In this document: positions 43,382-51,712 of the stretch, in pieces
Layout of the letters: every line of letters begins with the position of its first letter
Position numbering within the stretch: position 1 is the first letter of the stretch
Origin: SPJN01 sp965229935
Lineage (GTDB): Bacteria > Pseudomonadota > Alphaproteobacteria > SPJN01
Assembly (NCBI GenBank): GCA_965229935.1
Contig: CBDDKB010000002.1
Coordinates: 2,790,001-2,854,000, forward strand
Direction of reading: 5' to 3'
DNA length: 64,000 nt
Program-made: the position numbers and the translations under genes
Notes under the pieces: generated by a model
Seen by the model: only the letters and a program-made list of their open reading frames with translations
Told to the model about the DNA's origin: nothing
Database searches by the model: none

Positions 43382-44410
43382 CTAGAGGTTTTGTCCCTCA
43401 TCCGCAGGGAAAAGCGGGCGGGTTTCGCCGATTTTCATGATCCACAGGTCTTGATCCGCATAGCCCTGATCGCGCCCGGCCTTCATGAACCGCTCCGGCG
43501 GCTCAAACGGTGGTTCGGCGGTCAGGATAACCGTGCCCCAATGCATGCCGACAAGGCGGCGCGCGCCCATATCAACGCCCATCCTGACAGCTTCTTCAGG
43601 ATTGGCGTGGGAGGCATGCATAATCTCGCGCGGGGCATAGGCACCAATCCCGAGCAGCGCTGTATCAAACGGGCCGAAGCGGGCGCCGATTTCTTCAAAC
43701 ACGGGGCCATAGGCTGAATCGCCACCGAAAAACAGGCTTTGGCGGTCAGTTGCCATTTTAAAGCCTGCCCACAAGGTGCGATTGCGGTCGTAGCCGCGCC
43801 GGTTTGACCAATGCACAACAGGCAGTGCAGTGATGGTCACGCCCTGATGCGTATGGCTTTGCTCCCAATCAAGCTCAATGATTTTGGAATAGCCCCGTTC
43901 GCGGAACCATTTGCCCAGCTTTAACGGCACAATAACTGTGGTGTGTGACTTGTTCGGTAGCCGCCTGATTGTGGCGTCATCCAGATGGTCATAATGATTG
44001 TGGGAAACGATCAGAAGATCAATCACCGGCAGGTCACGTACAGGGATGCCGCTTTTGACATAGCGTTTGGGGCCAAAGCCTGACGGGCCTGCATATGTCG
44101 ACAAATAAGGGTCTGTCAGGATCGTCAGCCCGTTCATTTTGATCAAAAAGGCGGCGTGCCCCAACCAGCACAGCAAATCATCATTTGTGGTTTGGTCCAA
44201 CTGATCCCATGTGGCCTTCGCCACCTCGCGCGGTAGGACATGCCCTTCGGGGACATCAACCCCGGCACGTTGCATCCGCGCCATTTCGCGGGAAAAGCGC
44301 AGGACCGTCCGGGCGCGTGGGTTGCGCTTGGGGGAGCCTTTGGGGTTACGAAACTTGCCATCGGGCAAATGGTGCCAGGGCCGCCCGTCTTCATCTGTTT
44401 TATCAGTCAT
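43382..44410 (-). CDS. Metallo-beta-lactamase-fold hydrolase (NAPE-PLD/RomA-like)
   Basis: This 342-residue MBL-fold enzyme has the metal motif SHNHYDHLD (H137, H139, D141, H142), with other ligands near PVVHWSNR, FFGGDSAYGPVF and VGMHWGTVIL. The opening RNPKGSPKRNP and CWLGHAAFLIKMNG fit the NAPE-hydrolysing phospholipase D-like group. Some members cleave N-acyl-phosphatidylethanolamine, and a substrate here is inferred only. It has no secretion signal. It lies next to the ankyrin gene, 9 bases downstream of it on the same strand. Confidence 0.88.
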   Translation of the reverse strand: MTDKTDEDGRPWHHLPDGKFRNPKGSPKRNPRARTVLRFSREMARMQRAGVDVPEGHVLPREVAKATWDQLDQTTNDDLLCWLGHAAFLIKMNGLTILTDPYLSTYAGPSGFGPKRYVKSGIPVRDLPVIDLLIVSHNHYDHLDDATIRRLPNKSHTTVIVPLKLGKWFRERGYSKIIELDWEQSHTHQGVTITALPVVHWSNRRGYDRNRTLWAGFKMATDRQSLFFGGDSAYGPVFEEIGARFGPFDTALLGIGAYAPREIMHASHANPEEAVRMGVDMGARRLVGMHWGTVILTAEPPFEPPERFMKAGRDQGYADQDLWIMKIGETRPLFPADEGQNL

Positions 44411-44419
44411 GAAGTTTAT

Positions 44420-45007
44420 TTAGTAAGTCGCATTGCGGGATTCAAGAAACCGCATGATGCCGCGTTGGCGGGATTCTTCGGCATGGGCGAGCGCGCTGCG
44501 ACCTGTATAGTCGGTGTGATTAAGATCGGCACCGGCATCGGCAAGGGTGCGCACAATCTGTAAATGGCCCTTGCGCACGGCCTTGATCATGGCGGTTTCG
44601 CCGCGATCATCTTCAAGGTCAAAGTCTGCGCCCGCGTCGATCAATTGTTCGACAATATCCATATAGCCTGCATCTGCGGCTGCAATCATGGCTGTTTCGC
44701 CTGTTTCCTTTGTGGTGGCGTTCACATTGGCGCGATTCTTCAGCAGAAAATCCAGCATGTAATAGCGGTTATTCTGCGCAGCAAGCACAATGACGGGAAC
44801 CCCGTCGCTGTCACGAAGGTTTACGGATGTGCCGTTCAAAACTTCATGCCGGGCGATGGCAAGATTATTGCCCAGAACAGCATCGACCAGCTTGCTGCCG
44901 GGCAGCCCTTGCGCGCCTGCAGGGGCGGCAAGCATAAACAGGCTGGCAGCAAAAACTGCCGCTGCGCCGCTTTTCGTGATCAGGTGTCGAAAGTGCCCGT
45001 TCGTCAT
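44420..45007 (-). CDS. Secreted ankyrin-repeat protein
   Basis: This is a 195-residue exported protein. A signal peptide (AAVFAASLFMLAAPAGAQ) is followed by about four ankyrin repeats, including AQNNRYYMLDFLLKNRANVN, GETAMIAAADAGYMDIVEQL and GETAMIKAVRKGHLQIVRTL. Periplasmic ankyrin proteins in other bacteria can protect catalase or bind partners. No partner is shown here. The ATG at 45007 follows TTGGAAC and begins MTNGHF. An upstream frame to 45043 adds residues with no signal content. Confidence 0.85.
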   Translation of the reverse strand: MTNGHFRHLITKSGAAAVFAASLFMLAAPAGAQGLPGSKLVDAVLGNNLAIARHEVLNGTSVNLRDSDGVPVIVLAAQNNRYYMLDFLLKNRANVNATTKETGETAMIAAADAGYMDIVEQLIDAGADFDLEDDRGETAMIKAVRKGHLQIVRTLADAGADLNHTDYTGRSALAHAEESRQRGIMRFLESRNATY

Positions 45008-45197
45008 GGTCAGTTCCAAAATATTTAACAGCCCTTGCCGCACAATTGCGGTCCAATTTGCTGGTTTTTATAGCAAAGCCGGGACAGGTTTGCCAGTAAC
45101 AGCCTGTCCCAATAATGAGTGAACCAAAAGGCCGCCTTTTCCCCCTTGGTGCGCCGCGCTAGACTTATGCCGACTCGCACCATTGTTAGGAGACATC

Positions 45198-45797
45198 ATG
45201 CCCCGCCTATTGGTTTCACTGGCTGTTATTCTGATCGCTCTTTTAGGCCTTTATGTGGCGACCAAGCCGTCTGGGCCTGCAAATGATGCGGCCCAAAAGG
45301 GCGATGTCGGGGTTCTGATCGGTGGCGATTTTGCCCTTGTTAACCATAAGGGCGATGCCGTTACCGCTGCTGATTATCAGGGCAAATTATTGCTGATCTA
45401 TTTTGGCTTTACCTATTGTCCGGATGTGTGTCCGACTGAGCTGCAGAAAATCTCTGCCGCGCTGGATCAATTGTCGGATGATGAGCGTCAACGGATTGTG
45501 CCCCTGTTCATCACGGTTGACCCCGAACGTGACACGGTAGAGCAGATGGCGCTTTATCTCAGCAATTTTCACCCTGACATTATCGGGCTAACGGGAACCG
45601 TTGCACAGGTGACGGAGGCGGCGGCCATGTATAAAATCTATATGCAGAAGGTGGCTGACGATACCTCCTCCGCAGAATACACGATGGACCATTCCAATCT
45701 TGTCTATCTGATGGATGGCGACAATCACTATCTGAAACATTTCACGGGCCGCGCAACCATTGCCGATATGGTCAAGGCCATCAAGGCCGCGCTTTAA
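45198..45797 (+). CDS. Sco/SenC copper chaperone for cytochrome c oxidase
   Basis: This is a 199-residue membrane-anchored periplasmic protein. One N-terminal helix (residues 4-21) precedes a thioredoxin fold with the copper-binding C74-P-D-V-C78 in YCPDVCP and H165 in MDHSNLV. Sco delivers copper to the Cu-A site of cytochrome oxidase. The ATG at 45198 has a strong TTAGGAGA. An upstream TTG is discarded. Its nearness to regB/regA (about 2 kb) recalls the senC gene of Rhodobacter. Confidence 0.95.
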   Translation: MPRLLVSLAVILIALLGLYVATKPSGPANDAAQKGDVGVLIGGDFALVNHKGDAVTAADYQGKLLLIYFGFTYCPDVCPTELQKISAALDQLSDDERQRIVPLFITVDPERDTVEQMALYLSNFHPDIIGLTGTVAQVTEAAAMYKIYMQKVADDTSSAEYTMDHSNLVYLMDGDNHYLKHFTGRATIADMVKAIKAAL

Positions 45798-45822
45798 GGG
45801 GGCCGGGGCGGAAAGTATGTAG

Positions 45823-46524
45823 ATGGTGAGTGATCTGACAAGACAGTTGGACGGGGCGCTGGTTTTAAAGCCGACCAAGCGCGCGAAAAACCTGTCGATC
45901 AGGATCGATGCTGCCCAACGCAAGGCGGTGATCATTGTCCCGCCCCGCGTGTCTGAACGAGTGGCACGCAATTTTGCGACCAAACATGCTGCATGGATTA
46001 TGGACCATTTGGATGCCTTGCCGCCGCGCGTGCCATTTGCGCCGGGGCAGGTGATCCCCCTGCGTGGTGATCCTTGTTTGTTGGTGCATCGGGCTGACAA
46101 GATGCGCCACCCCACACGGCTTGATGGCCAGTCCATTGTCACGGGCGGTGATCCTGACGGGTTTGCCGGACGGATTGATCGGTTTTTGCGGGCCGAGGCA
46201 CGGGCCGACATCGTGCCCCTCGCGCAGGAGTTTGGCGCAAAAATGGGGGTGAAGCCCGGGCGCGTGTCGATCAAGGATCAAAAATCCCGCTGGGGTAGCT
46301 GCACACCGGGCCGCGACCTTTCATTCAGTTGGCGATTAATTCTCGCCCCGCCTGCGGTTCTGCGCTATGTGGTGGCCCACGAAGCTGCCCATATGAAGCA
46401 ACTGAACCACTCCCCCCGTTTCTGGGCAGAGGTAAAGGGCCTGATGCCGGAATATGAGCCTGCGAAACAATGGTTGACCGACCGGGGCATGAACCTTCAT
46501 GCCTATGGCCGCGACACAAAATAA
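45823..46524 (+). CDS. YgjP-like (DUF45) metallopeptidase
   Basis: This protein of about 233 residues has a C-terminal zinc-peptidase motif HEAAHMKQLNHSPRFW (HExxH with a third His) and the conserved KSRWGSCTPGRDLSFSWRL. It is related to YgjP/SprT. The family is poorly characterised, and in some operons it lies near DNA-repair or envelope genes. The protein has no signal peptide. It lies 25 bases after sco on the same strand. Confidence 0.9.
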   Translation: MVSDLTRQLDGALVLKPTKRAKNLSIRIDAAQRKAVIIVPPRVSERVARNFATKHAAWIMDHLDALPPRVPFAPGQVIPLRGDPCLLVHRADKMRHPTRLDGQSIVTGGDPDGFAGRIDRFLRAEARADIVPLAQEFGAKMGVKPGRVSIKDQKSRWGSCTPGRDLSFSWRLILAPPAVLRYVVAHEAAHMKQLNHSPRFWAEVKGLMPEYEPAKQWLTDRGMNLHAYGRDTK

Positions 46525-46564
46525 GCCTGCACCCTAAAAACAAGCAGGCAATTGGGGACTTGCC

Positions 46565-47770
46565 GTGAAAAAGCTGTCGGTTGATGGCCGCCTATATCCA
46601 TTTGCGCTTGCCGCCCTGATGTCGTTGGGGCCATTCGGCATTGATATGTATCTGCCGTCCTTGCCTGCCATGGCGGTCTATTTTGAGTCAAACCCCGCCG
46701 GTCTGCAAATTTCCCTATCAGTCTTTATGGTCTGTTTCGGGGCAGGGCAAATCGTAACCGGACCATTGGCAGACCGCTATGGTCGCCGGGTTGTCGCCTT
46801 GGGCGGATTGGTGTTGTTCTTTGCAACAAGTGTGTTGGTTGCCCAGGCCACATCGCTTGAGATGTTGTATGCCGCCCGCATGTTGCAGGGCCTGGCCGCC
46901 TCATGCGGGCCGATTGCCAGCCGCGCCTTTGTGCGTGATAGTTTTGACGGGTCAAAAGCTGCGGCCATGTTCGGCTATCTGGGCGCAATTATGGCGATTG
47001 TGCCGATGCTGGCGCCTATCTTGGGCGGCATCATGCAGGAATGGTGGGGCTGGCAGGCTAATTTCTGGTTTATGGGTGGTGCGGCGCTGTTGATTGCCTT
47101 TGTGTTCTTTATGTTTGTTGAAGAAAGTCTGGCGCCCGAAAACACCCAGCCTATCCGGCCACTGGTTGTGTTGCGCAATTTTGGTGAGCTTTTGACCAAT
47201 CTTTTTTTCCTGAACAATGTGCTGGTGGTCAGCCTGATGTTCGGTGGTCTGATGGCCTTTATCAACGGGTCAAGCTTTGTCATGCAAAAAGTCTATGGCC
47301 TTAGCCCGTTTGAATTCTCGCTGGTCTTTGGGTTGAACGTTGTCGGCTTTATGACAGGGACGATCATGACATCACGCCTGTCGACAAGCTGGGGGTCAGA
47401 ACGGCTAGTGCGGATTGGTATGACCAGCCTGTTTATCGGTGCAATTGTGCAGATTGTGCCGGTGCTGCTTGATATGCAATCGGTGCCGACTTTGGTTGTG
47501 GCACAGTTTTTCGGGTCGGCAGGTTTTGGGCTTTGTAATGCGCAATTTTCGGCGCGCATCCTGCAACCTTTTCCGCGTATGGCCGGAACGGCAGCGGCGC
47601 TGTCAGGCACTTTACAATTGGGGGTCGCGGGGGCGATTTCAGCCATTCCGGGGTTCTTGTTCGATGGTACGGGCCACCCCTTTGCCTATGTCGTTGCGGG
47701 TTCGTCGGTGGCGGGGGTCGTGATCTGGTTCTTTACCCTGCGCGGACGCGAAGCGCCAACCGTTGGTTGA
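46565..47770 (+). CDS. Bcr/CflA family MFS drug-efflux transporter
   Basis: This is a 401-residue, 12-helix inner-membrane exporter. Diagnostic stretches are LGPFGIDMYLPSLPAMA, then GAGQIVTGPLADRYGRRVVA (motif A) and SFDGSKAAAMFGYLGA. It likely extrudes bicyclomycin-like or other small hydrophobic compounds, but its substrate is not shown. The GTG at 46565 follows GGGGACTTGCC. It starts 40 bases after the YgjP-like gene, possibly on one transcript. Confidence 0.92.
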   Translation: MKKLSVDGRLYPFALAALMSLGPFGIDMYLPSLPAMAVYFESNPAGLQISLSVFMVCFGAGQIVTGPLADRYGRRVVALGGLVLFFATSVLVAQATSLEMLYAARMLQGLAASCGPIASRAFVRDSFDGSKAAAMFGYLGAIMAIVPMLAPILGGIMQEWWGWQANFWFMGGAALLIAFVFFMFVEESLAPENTQPIRPLVVLRNFGELLTNLFFLNNVLVVSLMFGGLMAFINGSSFVMQKVYGLSPFEFSLVFGLNVVGFMTGTIMTSRLSTSWGSERLVRIGMTSLFIGAIVQIVPVLLDMQSVPTLVVAQFFGSAGFGLCNAQFSARILQPFPRMAGTAAALSGTLQLGVAGAISAIPGFLFDGTGHPFAYVVAGSSVAGVVIWFFTLRGREAPTVG

Positions 47771-47793
47771 CGCCTGCACAGACTAAAATTGAT

Positions 47794-49776
47794 CTAGAAT
47801 ATAGAATCGAAGATTGTGTCGAAGAAATCGCGCACCGGGCGGTCTTGCTTTTCAAGGGCTGGTTTCGGTTTGCCATGATGGGCACCAAACATAAAATCGC
47901 GCCAGATCAAGGCGGGGGTGCCGCCGCCTGATACGTTTTTCATCGGGCTGGCATTATCATTACCGACCCAGACCCCGGTCACCAAATCACCTGAATAGCC
48001 GACGAACCATGCGTCGCGTGCATTTTGCGACGTGCCTGTCTTGCCCGCAACATCAAGCCCGTCTGGTTTGGCGCGCTTGCCCGTGCCGCGCTCCACCACG
48101 CGTTCGAGCATGGCGGTCATAGTCTTGGCAGTGCCCGTGGACAGCACTTTTTCCCGATCAATCGTGTCGCGGGAATAAAGAATGCGGCCCCCTTCGGTAC
48201 GGATTTCGACAATGCCATAGTGATGAACCGCCCACCCGCCTGAGGCAAAGACCCCATAGGCGCTGGTCAGTTCCGCAAGGCTTGTTTCACCTGTGCCCAG
48301 GGCAACGGAGGGGTGGGGCGGCAACCGTCCATTCAAGCCCAGACGGCGCGCCAGCTCAATCACTTGCTGGCGTCCCGACCGTTCTGAAACCTTAACGGCG
48401 ACCGTGTTGATAGATTGGGCAAGCGCGTCTTCAAGCGTCATCTCGCCCCGATATTTGCCATCATAATTGCGCGGTGACCAACCGTTCAGGGTCAGGGGCG
48501 TGTCGCGCATGATCGTTTTTGGCGTCAGCCCATAGTCAAGGGCACGGGCATAAACAATCGGCTTAAAGGCAGAGCCGGGCTGGCGCTGCGCCAGTGTTGC
48601 GCGATTGAACTGACTTGTCCTGTAATCACGCCCGCCGACCATGGCGCGTACGGCACCTGTATGATCCATGGAAATCAGCGCGCCCTGACCGATCTTGTGC
48701 TTTGCGCCCAATAGGTCCAGCCAGTGGGTCAGCGTCCGATCAGCCAGTGCTTGTAAGGCGGGATCGAATGTTGTGGTGACGATCAGATTTTGATTGGTGT
48801 GGCCGACATGCTGTGTCAAACGATCAAGCACCCAGTCAATATAATAGCGTGGTTTTTGATCTGCCGCCCATTTGGTCGGACGGGCGGGGCGGGATTTGGC
48901 GCGCTTGGCTTCGTCTTCGGTTAGATAACCTGCCGCAACCATATTTTGCAGCACGACAGCCGCGCGGCCCTGTGATCGTTTCAGGTTCGCGGTGGGCGCA
49001 TAGCGGCTGGGCGCTTTTAGCAAGCCCACCATCATGGCCGATTGCTGCAAGGTCAGCTTAGTCGCCCCATGACCAAAATATTTTTTTGAGGCCGCATCAA
49101 TACCGTAGGTTCCCGCGCCAAAATAGACCCGGTTGAGGTAAAGGGTCAGAATCTCATCCTTGGTGAAGCGATATTCCAGCCACATGGCAAGGACCAGTTC
49201 CTGCGCCTTACGGGTGATGGTTTGATCCGGTGTTAGGAAGACATTCTTTGCCAATTGCTGCGTGATGGTGGAGCCGCCTTCGACAATGCGGCCAGCTTTG
49301 ACATTGGCCAGCATGGCGCGTGCAAACCCGATCGGGTCAAAGCCAAAATGATGGCGAAAGCGGCGATCCTCGGTGGCAAGCAATGCCTGCTCCACATAGG
49401 GGGGCAGTTCCTGTACTTGTACCGGAACGCCATATAGATCGCCGCGTGTCGCCAATGTGCCGCCGCGCGCGTCGATCAAGGTGACGGTTGGGCTGCGGTC
49501 AACAATGTTGAGCTGGCCTGTGTCGGGCAGGCTAAAGAATATGAATGCGCCAAAGCCCAGCACGCCGCCGGCAAGCCACAGTCCGAAAACAGCGCCCCAA
49601 TAGATAACAGCCTTGAAAATATTGGTAGGCGGGGGGCGACGACCATCGCGCGTCGCGCGTTTGTTCTTTTGTTTTTTTCGTTCTTTTTGGCGCGCCTTTT
49701 GTGCGTCCGTTAAATGCGCACCACCTGCCTTGCGTGCCTTGGCATCGGGCTTTTTGGGTGGTGTCGGTTTGCGCAT
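47794..49776 (-). CDS. Penicillin-binding protein 1A (bifunctional)
   Basis: This 660-residue class A PBP has a basic cytoplasmic tail (1-50), one transmembrane helix (about 55-82), a GT51 glycosyltransferase domain with catalytic E136 in EDRRFRHHFGFD, and a transpeptidase domain with S402-x-x-K405 (GSAFKP), S455-I-N457 and K579-T-G581. It polymerises and cross-links peptidoglycan. It is a little shorter than typical PBP1A (about 800), lacking most of the inter-domain insert. It is next to glutathione synthase and close to LpoA- and DolP-like genes. Confidence 0.95.
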   Translation of the reverse strand: MRKPTPPKKPDAKARKAGGAHLTDAQKARQKERKKQKNKRATRDGRRPPPTNIFKAVIYWGAVFGLWLAGGVLGFGAFIFFSLPDTGQLNIVDRSPTVTLIDARGGTLATRGDLYGVPVQVQELPPYVEQALLATEDRRFRHHFGFDPIGFARAMLANVKAGRIVEGGSTITQQLAKNVFLTPDQTITRKAQELVLAMWLEYRFTKDEILTLYLNRVYFGAGTYGIDAASKKYFGHGATKLTLQQSAMMVGLLKAPSRYAPTANLKRSQGRAAVVLQNMVAAGYLTEDEAKRAKSRPARPTKWAADQKPRYYIDWVLDRLTQHVGHTNQNLIVTTTFDPALQALADRTLTHWLDLLGAKHKIGQGALISMDHTGAVRAMVGGRDYRTSQFNRATLAQRQPGSAFKPIVYARALDYGLTPKTIMRDTPLTLNGWSPRNYDGKYRGEMTLEDALAQSINTVAVKVSERSGRQQVIELARRLGLNGRLPPHPSVALGTGETSLAELTSAYGVFASGGWAVHHYGIVEIRTEGGRILYSRDTIDREKVLSTGTAKTMTAMLERVVERGTGKRAKPDGLDVAGKTGTSQNARDAWFVGYSGDLVTGVWVGNDNASPMKNVSGGGTPALIWRDFMFGAHHGKPKPALEKQDRPVRDFFDTIFDSIF

Positions 49777-49816
49777 TTTGTTTCCGTTACTTTCCCGGAA
49801 TGGAAGGGGCTAGCCC

Positions 49817-50770
49817 TTAGCCGCGTTTGGCATCGATCGCATCCCAAATGGCAGCTGCAGCATTGGTGCCATCGAACCGCTCAAGCTCCTGAATGCCAGT
49901 GGGGGAGGTAACGTTGATCTCTGTCAGTACATCGCCGATCACATCAATCCCGGCAAAGATCAGGCCCTGTTCCCGCAATGACGGGCCAATAATCTCGCAA
50001 ATTTCACGGTCGCGCTTGGTCAGTTCAACCTTTTCAGCCTTGCCCCCCACATGCATGTTGGAGCGGGAGTCGCCTTCGGCCGGCACGCGGTTGATCGCGC
50101 CAATAGGTTCGCCATCAACAAGGATGACGCGCTTGTCCCCAGCGCGCACTGCGGGCAGATAGGCCTGAATGACGTAATGTTCGCGCATCGTGTCGTGAAA
50201 CAGCTCAAGCAAGGAATTCAGGTTCTCATCCCCATCCTTGATACGGAAAATACCTGCACCGCCATTGCCGTAAAGCGGCTTGATGATGATGTCTTTATGC
50301 TCCTTGCGGAATTCAGCAACCGCCGCGGGGTCGCGTGTGATCATGGTCGGGGGCATGATGCCCTCAAACTCTGTCACAAATAATTTTTCAGGGGCGTTGC
50401 GCACCGATACCGGATCATTCACCACCAAGGTTTCAGGATGTACACGTTCCAGCAAATGGGTCGTGGTGATATAGGCCATGTCAAAGGGGGGGTCCTGCCG
50501 CAACAGCACACAGTCAAGCTGGGTCAGGGGGCGGGTTTCGCGCGCGCCAAATTGGGCGTGATTGTCCTGTTCACGCTTTAACGACAATGGATGGCCTGAG
50601 GCAAAGACCGTGCCGTCGGCCATATAAAGATTGTCTGGCAGGTAATAAAACAGCTCATGCCCGCGATCCTGCGCCTCCAGCCCAAGGCGGAAGGTGGAAT
50701 CGCCATTGATATCAATGGCATCAATCGGGTCCATTTGGATGGCAACGCTCAATTGCTTGGGCATATGCAT
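49817..50770 (-). CDS. gshB: Glutathione synthase
   Basis: This ATP-grasp enzyme of about 317 residues joins gamma-glutamylcysteine and glycine. The opening VAIQMDPIDAIDINGDSTFR is diagnostic. VLLRQDPPFDMAYITTTHLL, then KPLYGNGGAGIFRI and VILVDGEPIGAINRVPAEGD follow. Starts at 50770 and 50764 (ATG CAT ATG) and a GTG at 50800 are possible. Glutathione made here would serve the GST at 7.6 kb. It lies 40 bases before PBP1A on the same strand. Confidence 0.97.
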   Translation of the reverse strand: MHMPKQLSVAIQMDPIDAIDINGDSTFRLGLEAQDRGHELFYYLPDNLYMADGTVFASGHPLSLKREQDNHAQFGARETRPLTQLDCVLLRQDPPFDMAYITTTHLLERVHPETLVVNDPVSVRNAPEKLFVTEFEGIMPPTMITRDPAAVAEFRKEHKDIIIKPLYGNGGAGIFRIKDGDENLNSLLELFHDTMREHYVIQAYLPAVRAGDKRVILVDGEPIGAINRVPAEGDSRSNMHVGGKAEKVELTKRDREICEIIGPSLREQGLIFAGIDVIGDVLTEINVTSPTGIQELERFDGTNAAAAIWDAIDAKRG

Positions 50771-50927
50771 GTCTTTCTTGCTGGTTTCTGGTCCGCTCAC
50801 TACGGGAATTTACAGGATCAGTGGCATGATCCGTCCCATGACGCAAGCGTAACGGGGCGGCAATTAACTGGAACCACCCCGGAAGATAAAGGGCCAGTCC
50901 CGAAAGGGCACGTGACCGTGACTTGTA

Positions 50928-51527
50928 TTACCGCCGGGGGTCGTTTTTCAGAACCACATGGCTAACGATCCTGACCACGCCATTGACCTGTTGAATTTGC
51001 CAGGTTGTGCGCTTTAACTCAGCATCTGATTGGGCAATCCCAAGAAGGTACACCACGCCATTGACGGTTTCGATGGCATAATTGATGTCCACAATATCCG
51101 GGTCGGTCAACAATCGCGCACGAACCTTGGTGGTGATCCATGTGTCCTTGGCGCTGTCAAGCAGGGAAAAGTCTGGATTAACCTCAATCTCGTTAATCAC
51201 TTCCTTCACACCTTCGATAGACCAGACAAGCCGGGCAGCCTTCACCCGGTCTTCGGCGGCATTGACGGCACCGGTCAGCAGGACGCGTCCTTCGTGAACT
51301 TCGGAACTGACCTGTGTGAACAGGTCGAAATTTTCGTCAAGCAATAGCGAGTTGATTTGCACGCCGATGACGGAATCATCTACGGCGTCGCCGATTGACC
51401 GTTCCTGTGCAGCGGCAAGCCCAACGGTTGCCGCGCCGCCAACCACGGTTTCGACACACCCGGTCAGGCCCCCGCCCATCAAGGCGAAAAGAGCCAAAGG
51501 GCCCAGAATTTGTGACGGTTTGCGCAT
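50928..51527 (-). CDS. BON-domain lipoprotein (DolP/OsmY-like)
   Basis: This is a 199-residue lipoprotein. The lipobox LTGC places the mature N-terminus at residue 24. Two BON domains follow (VIGVQINSLLLDENFD, GVKEVINEIEV and AKDTWITTKVRARLLTDPDI, VVYLLGIAQSDAELKR). E. coli DolP binds anionic lipids at the outer membrane and supports BAM. Its nearness to an LpoA-like gene matches the E. coli yraM-yraP order. The ATG follows GCAGGATAGC. It is divergent from the LpoA-like gene. Confidence 0.92.
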   Translation of the reverse strand: MRKPSQILGPLALFALMGGGLTGCVETVVGGAATVGLAAAQERSIGDAVDDSVIGVQINSLLLDENFDLFTQVSSEVHEGRVLLTGAVNAAEDRVKAARLVWSIEGVKEVINEIEVNPDFSLLDSAKDTWITTKVRARLLTDPDIVDINYAIETVNGVVYLLGIAQSDAELKRTTWQIQQVNGVVRIVSHVVLKNDPRR

Positions 51528-51712
51528 GTGCTATCCTGCCTGTCAAATGATCCGAATCAATGGATATGGCCGAGTCTGTCCCTTGAATTAGGCGCGATCA
51601 AGGCATTTACGCCTCTACTGGTGGTGCTGACCTTCATTTGGGGATTAGACGGGCCGCCGCAAATTTGACATAAGATGGGGGTAGGACAGGCCCAATAGCA
51701 AAAGGATTCGGT

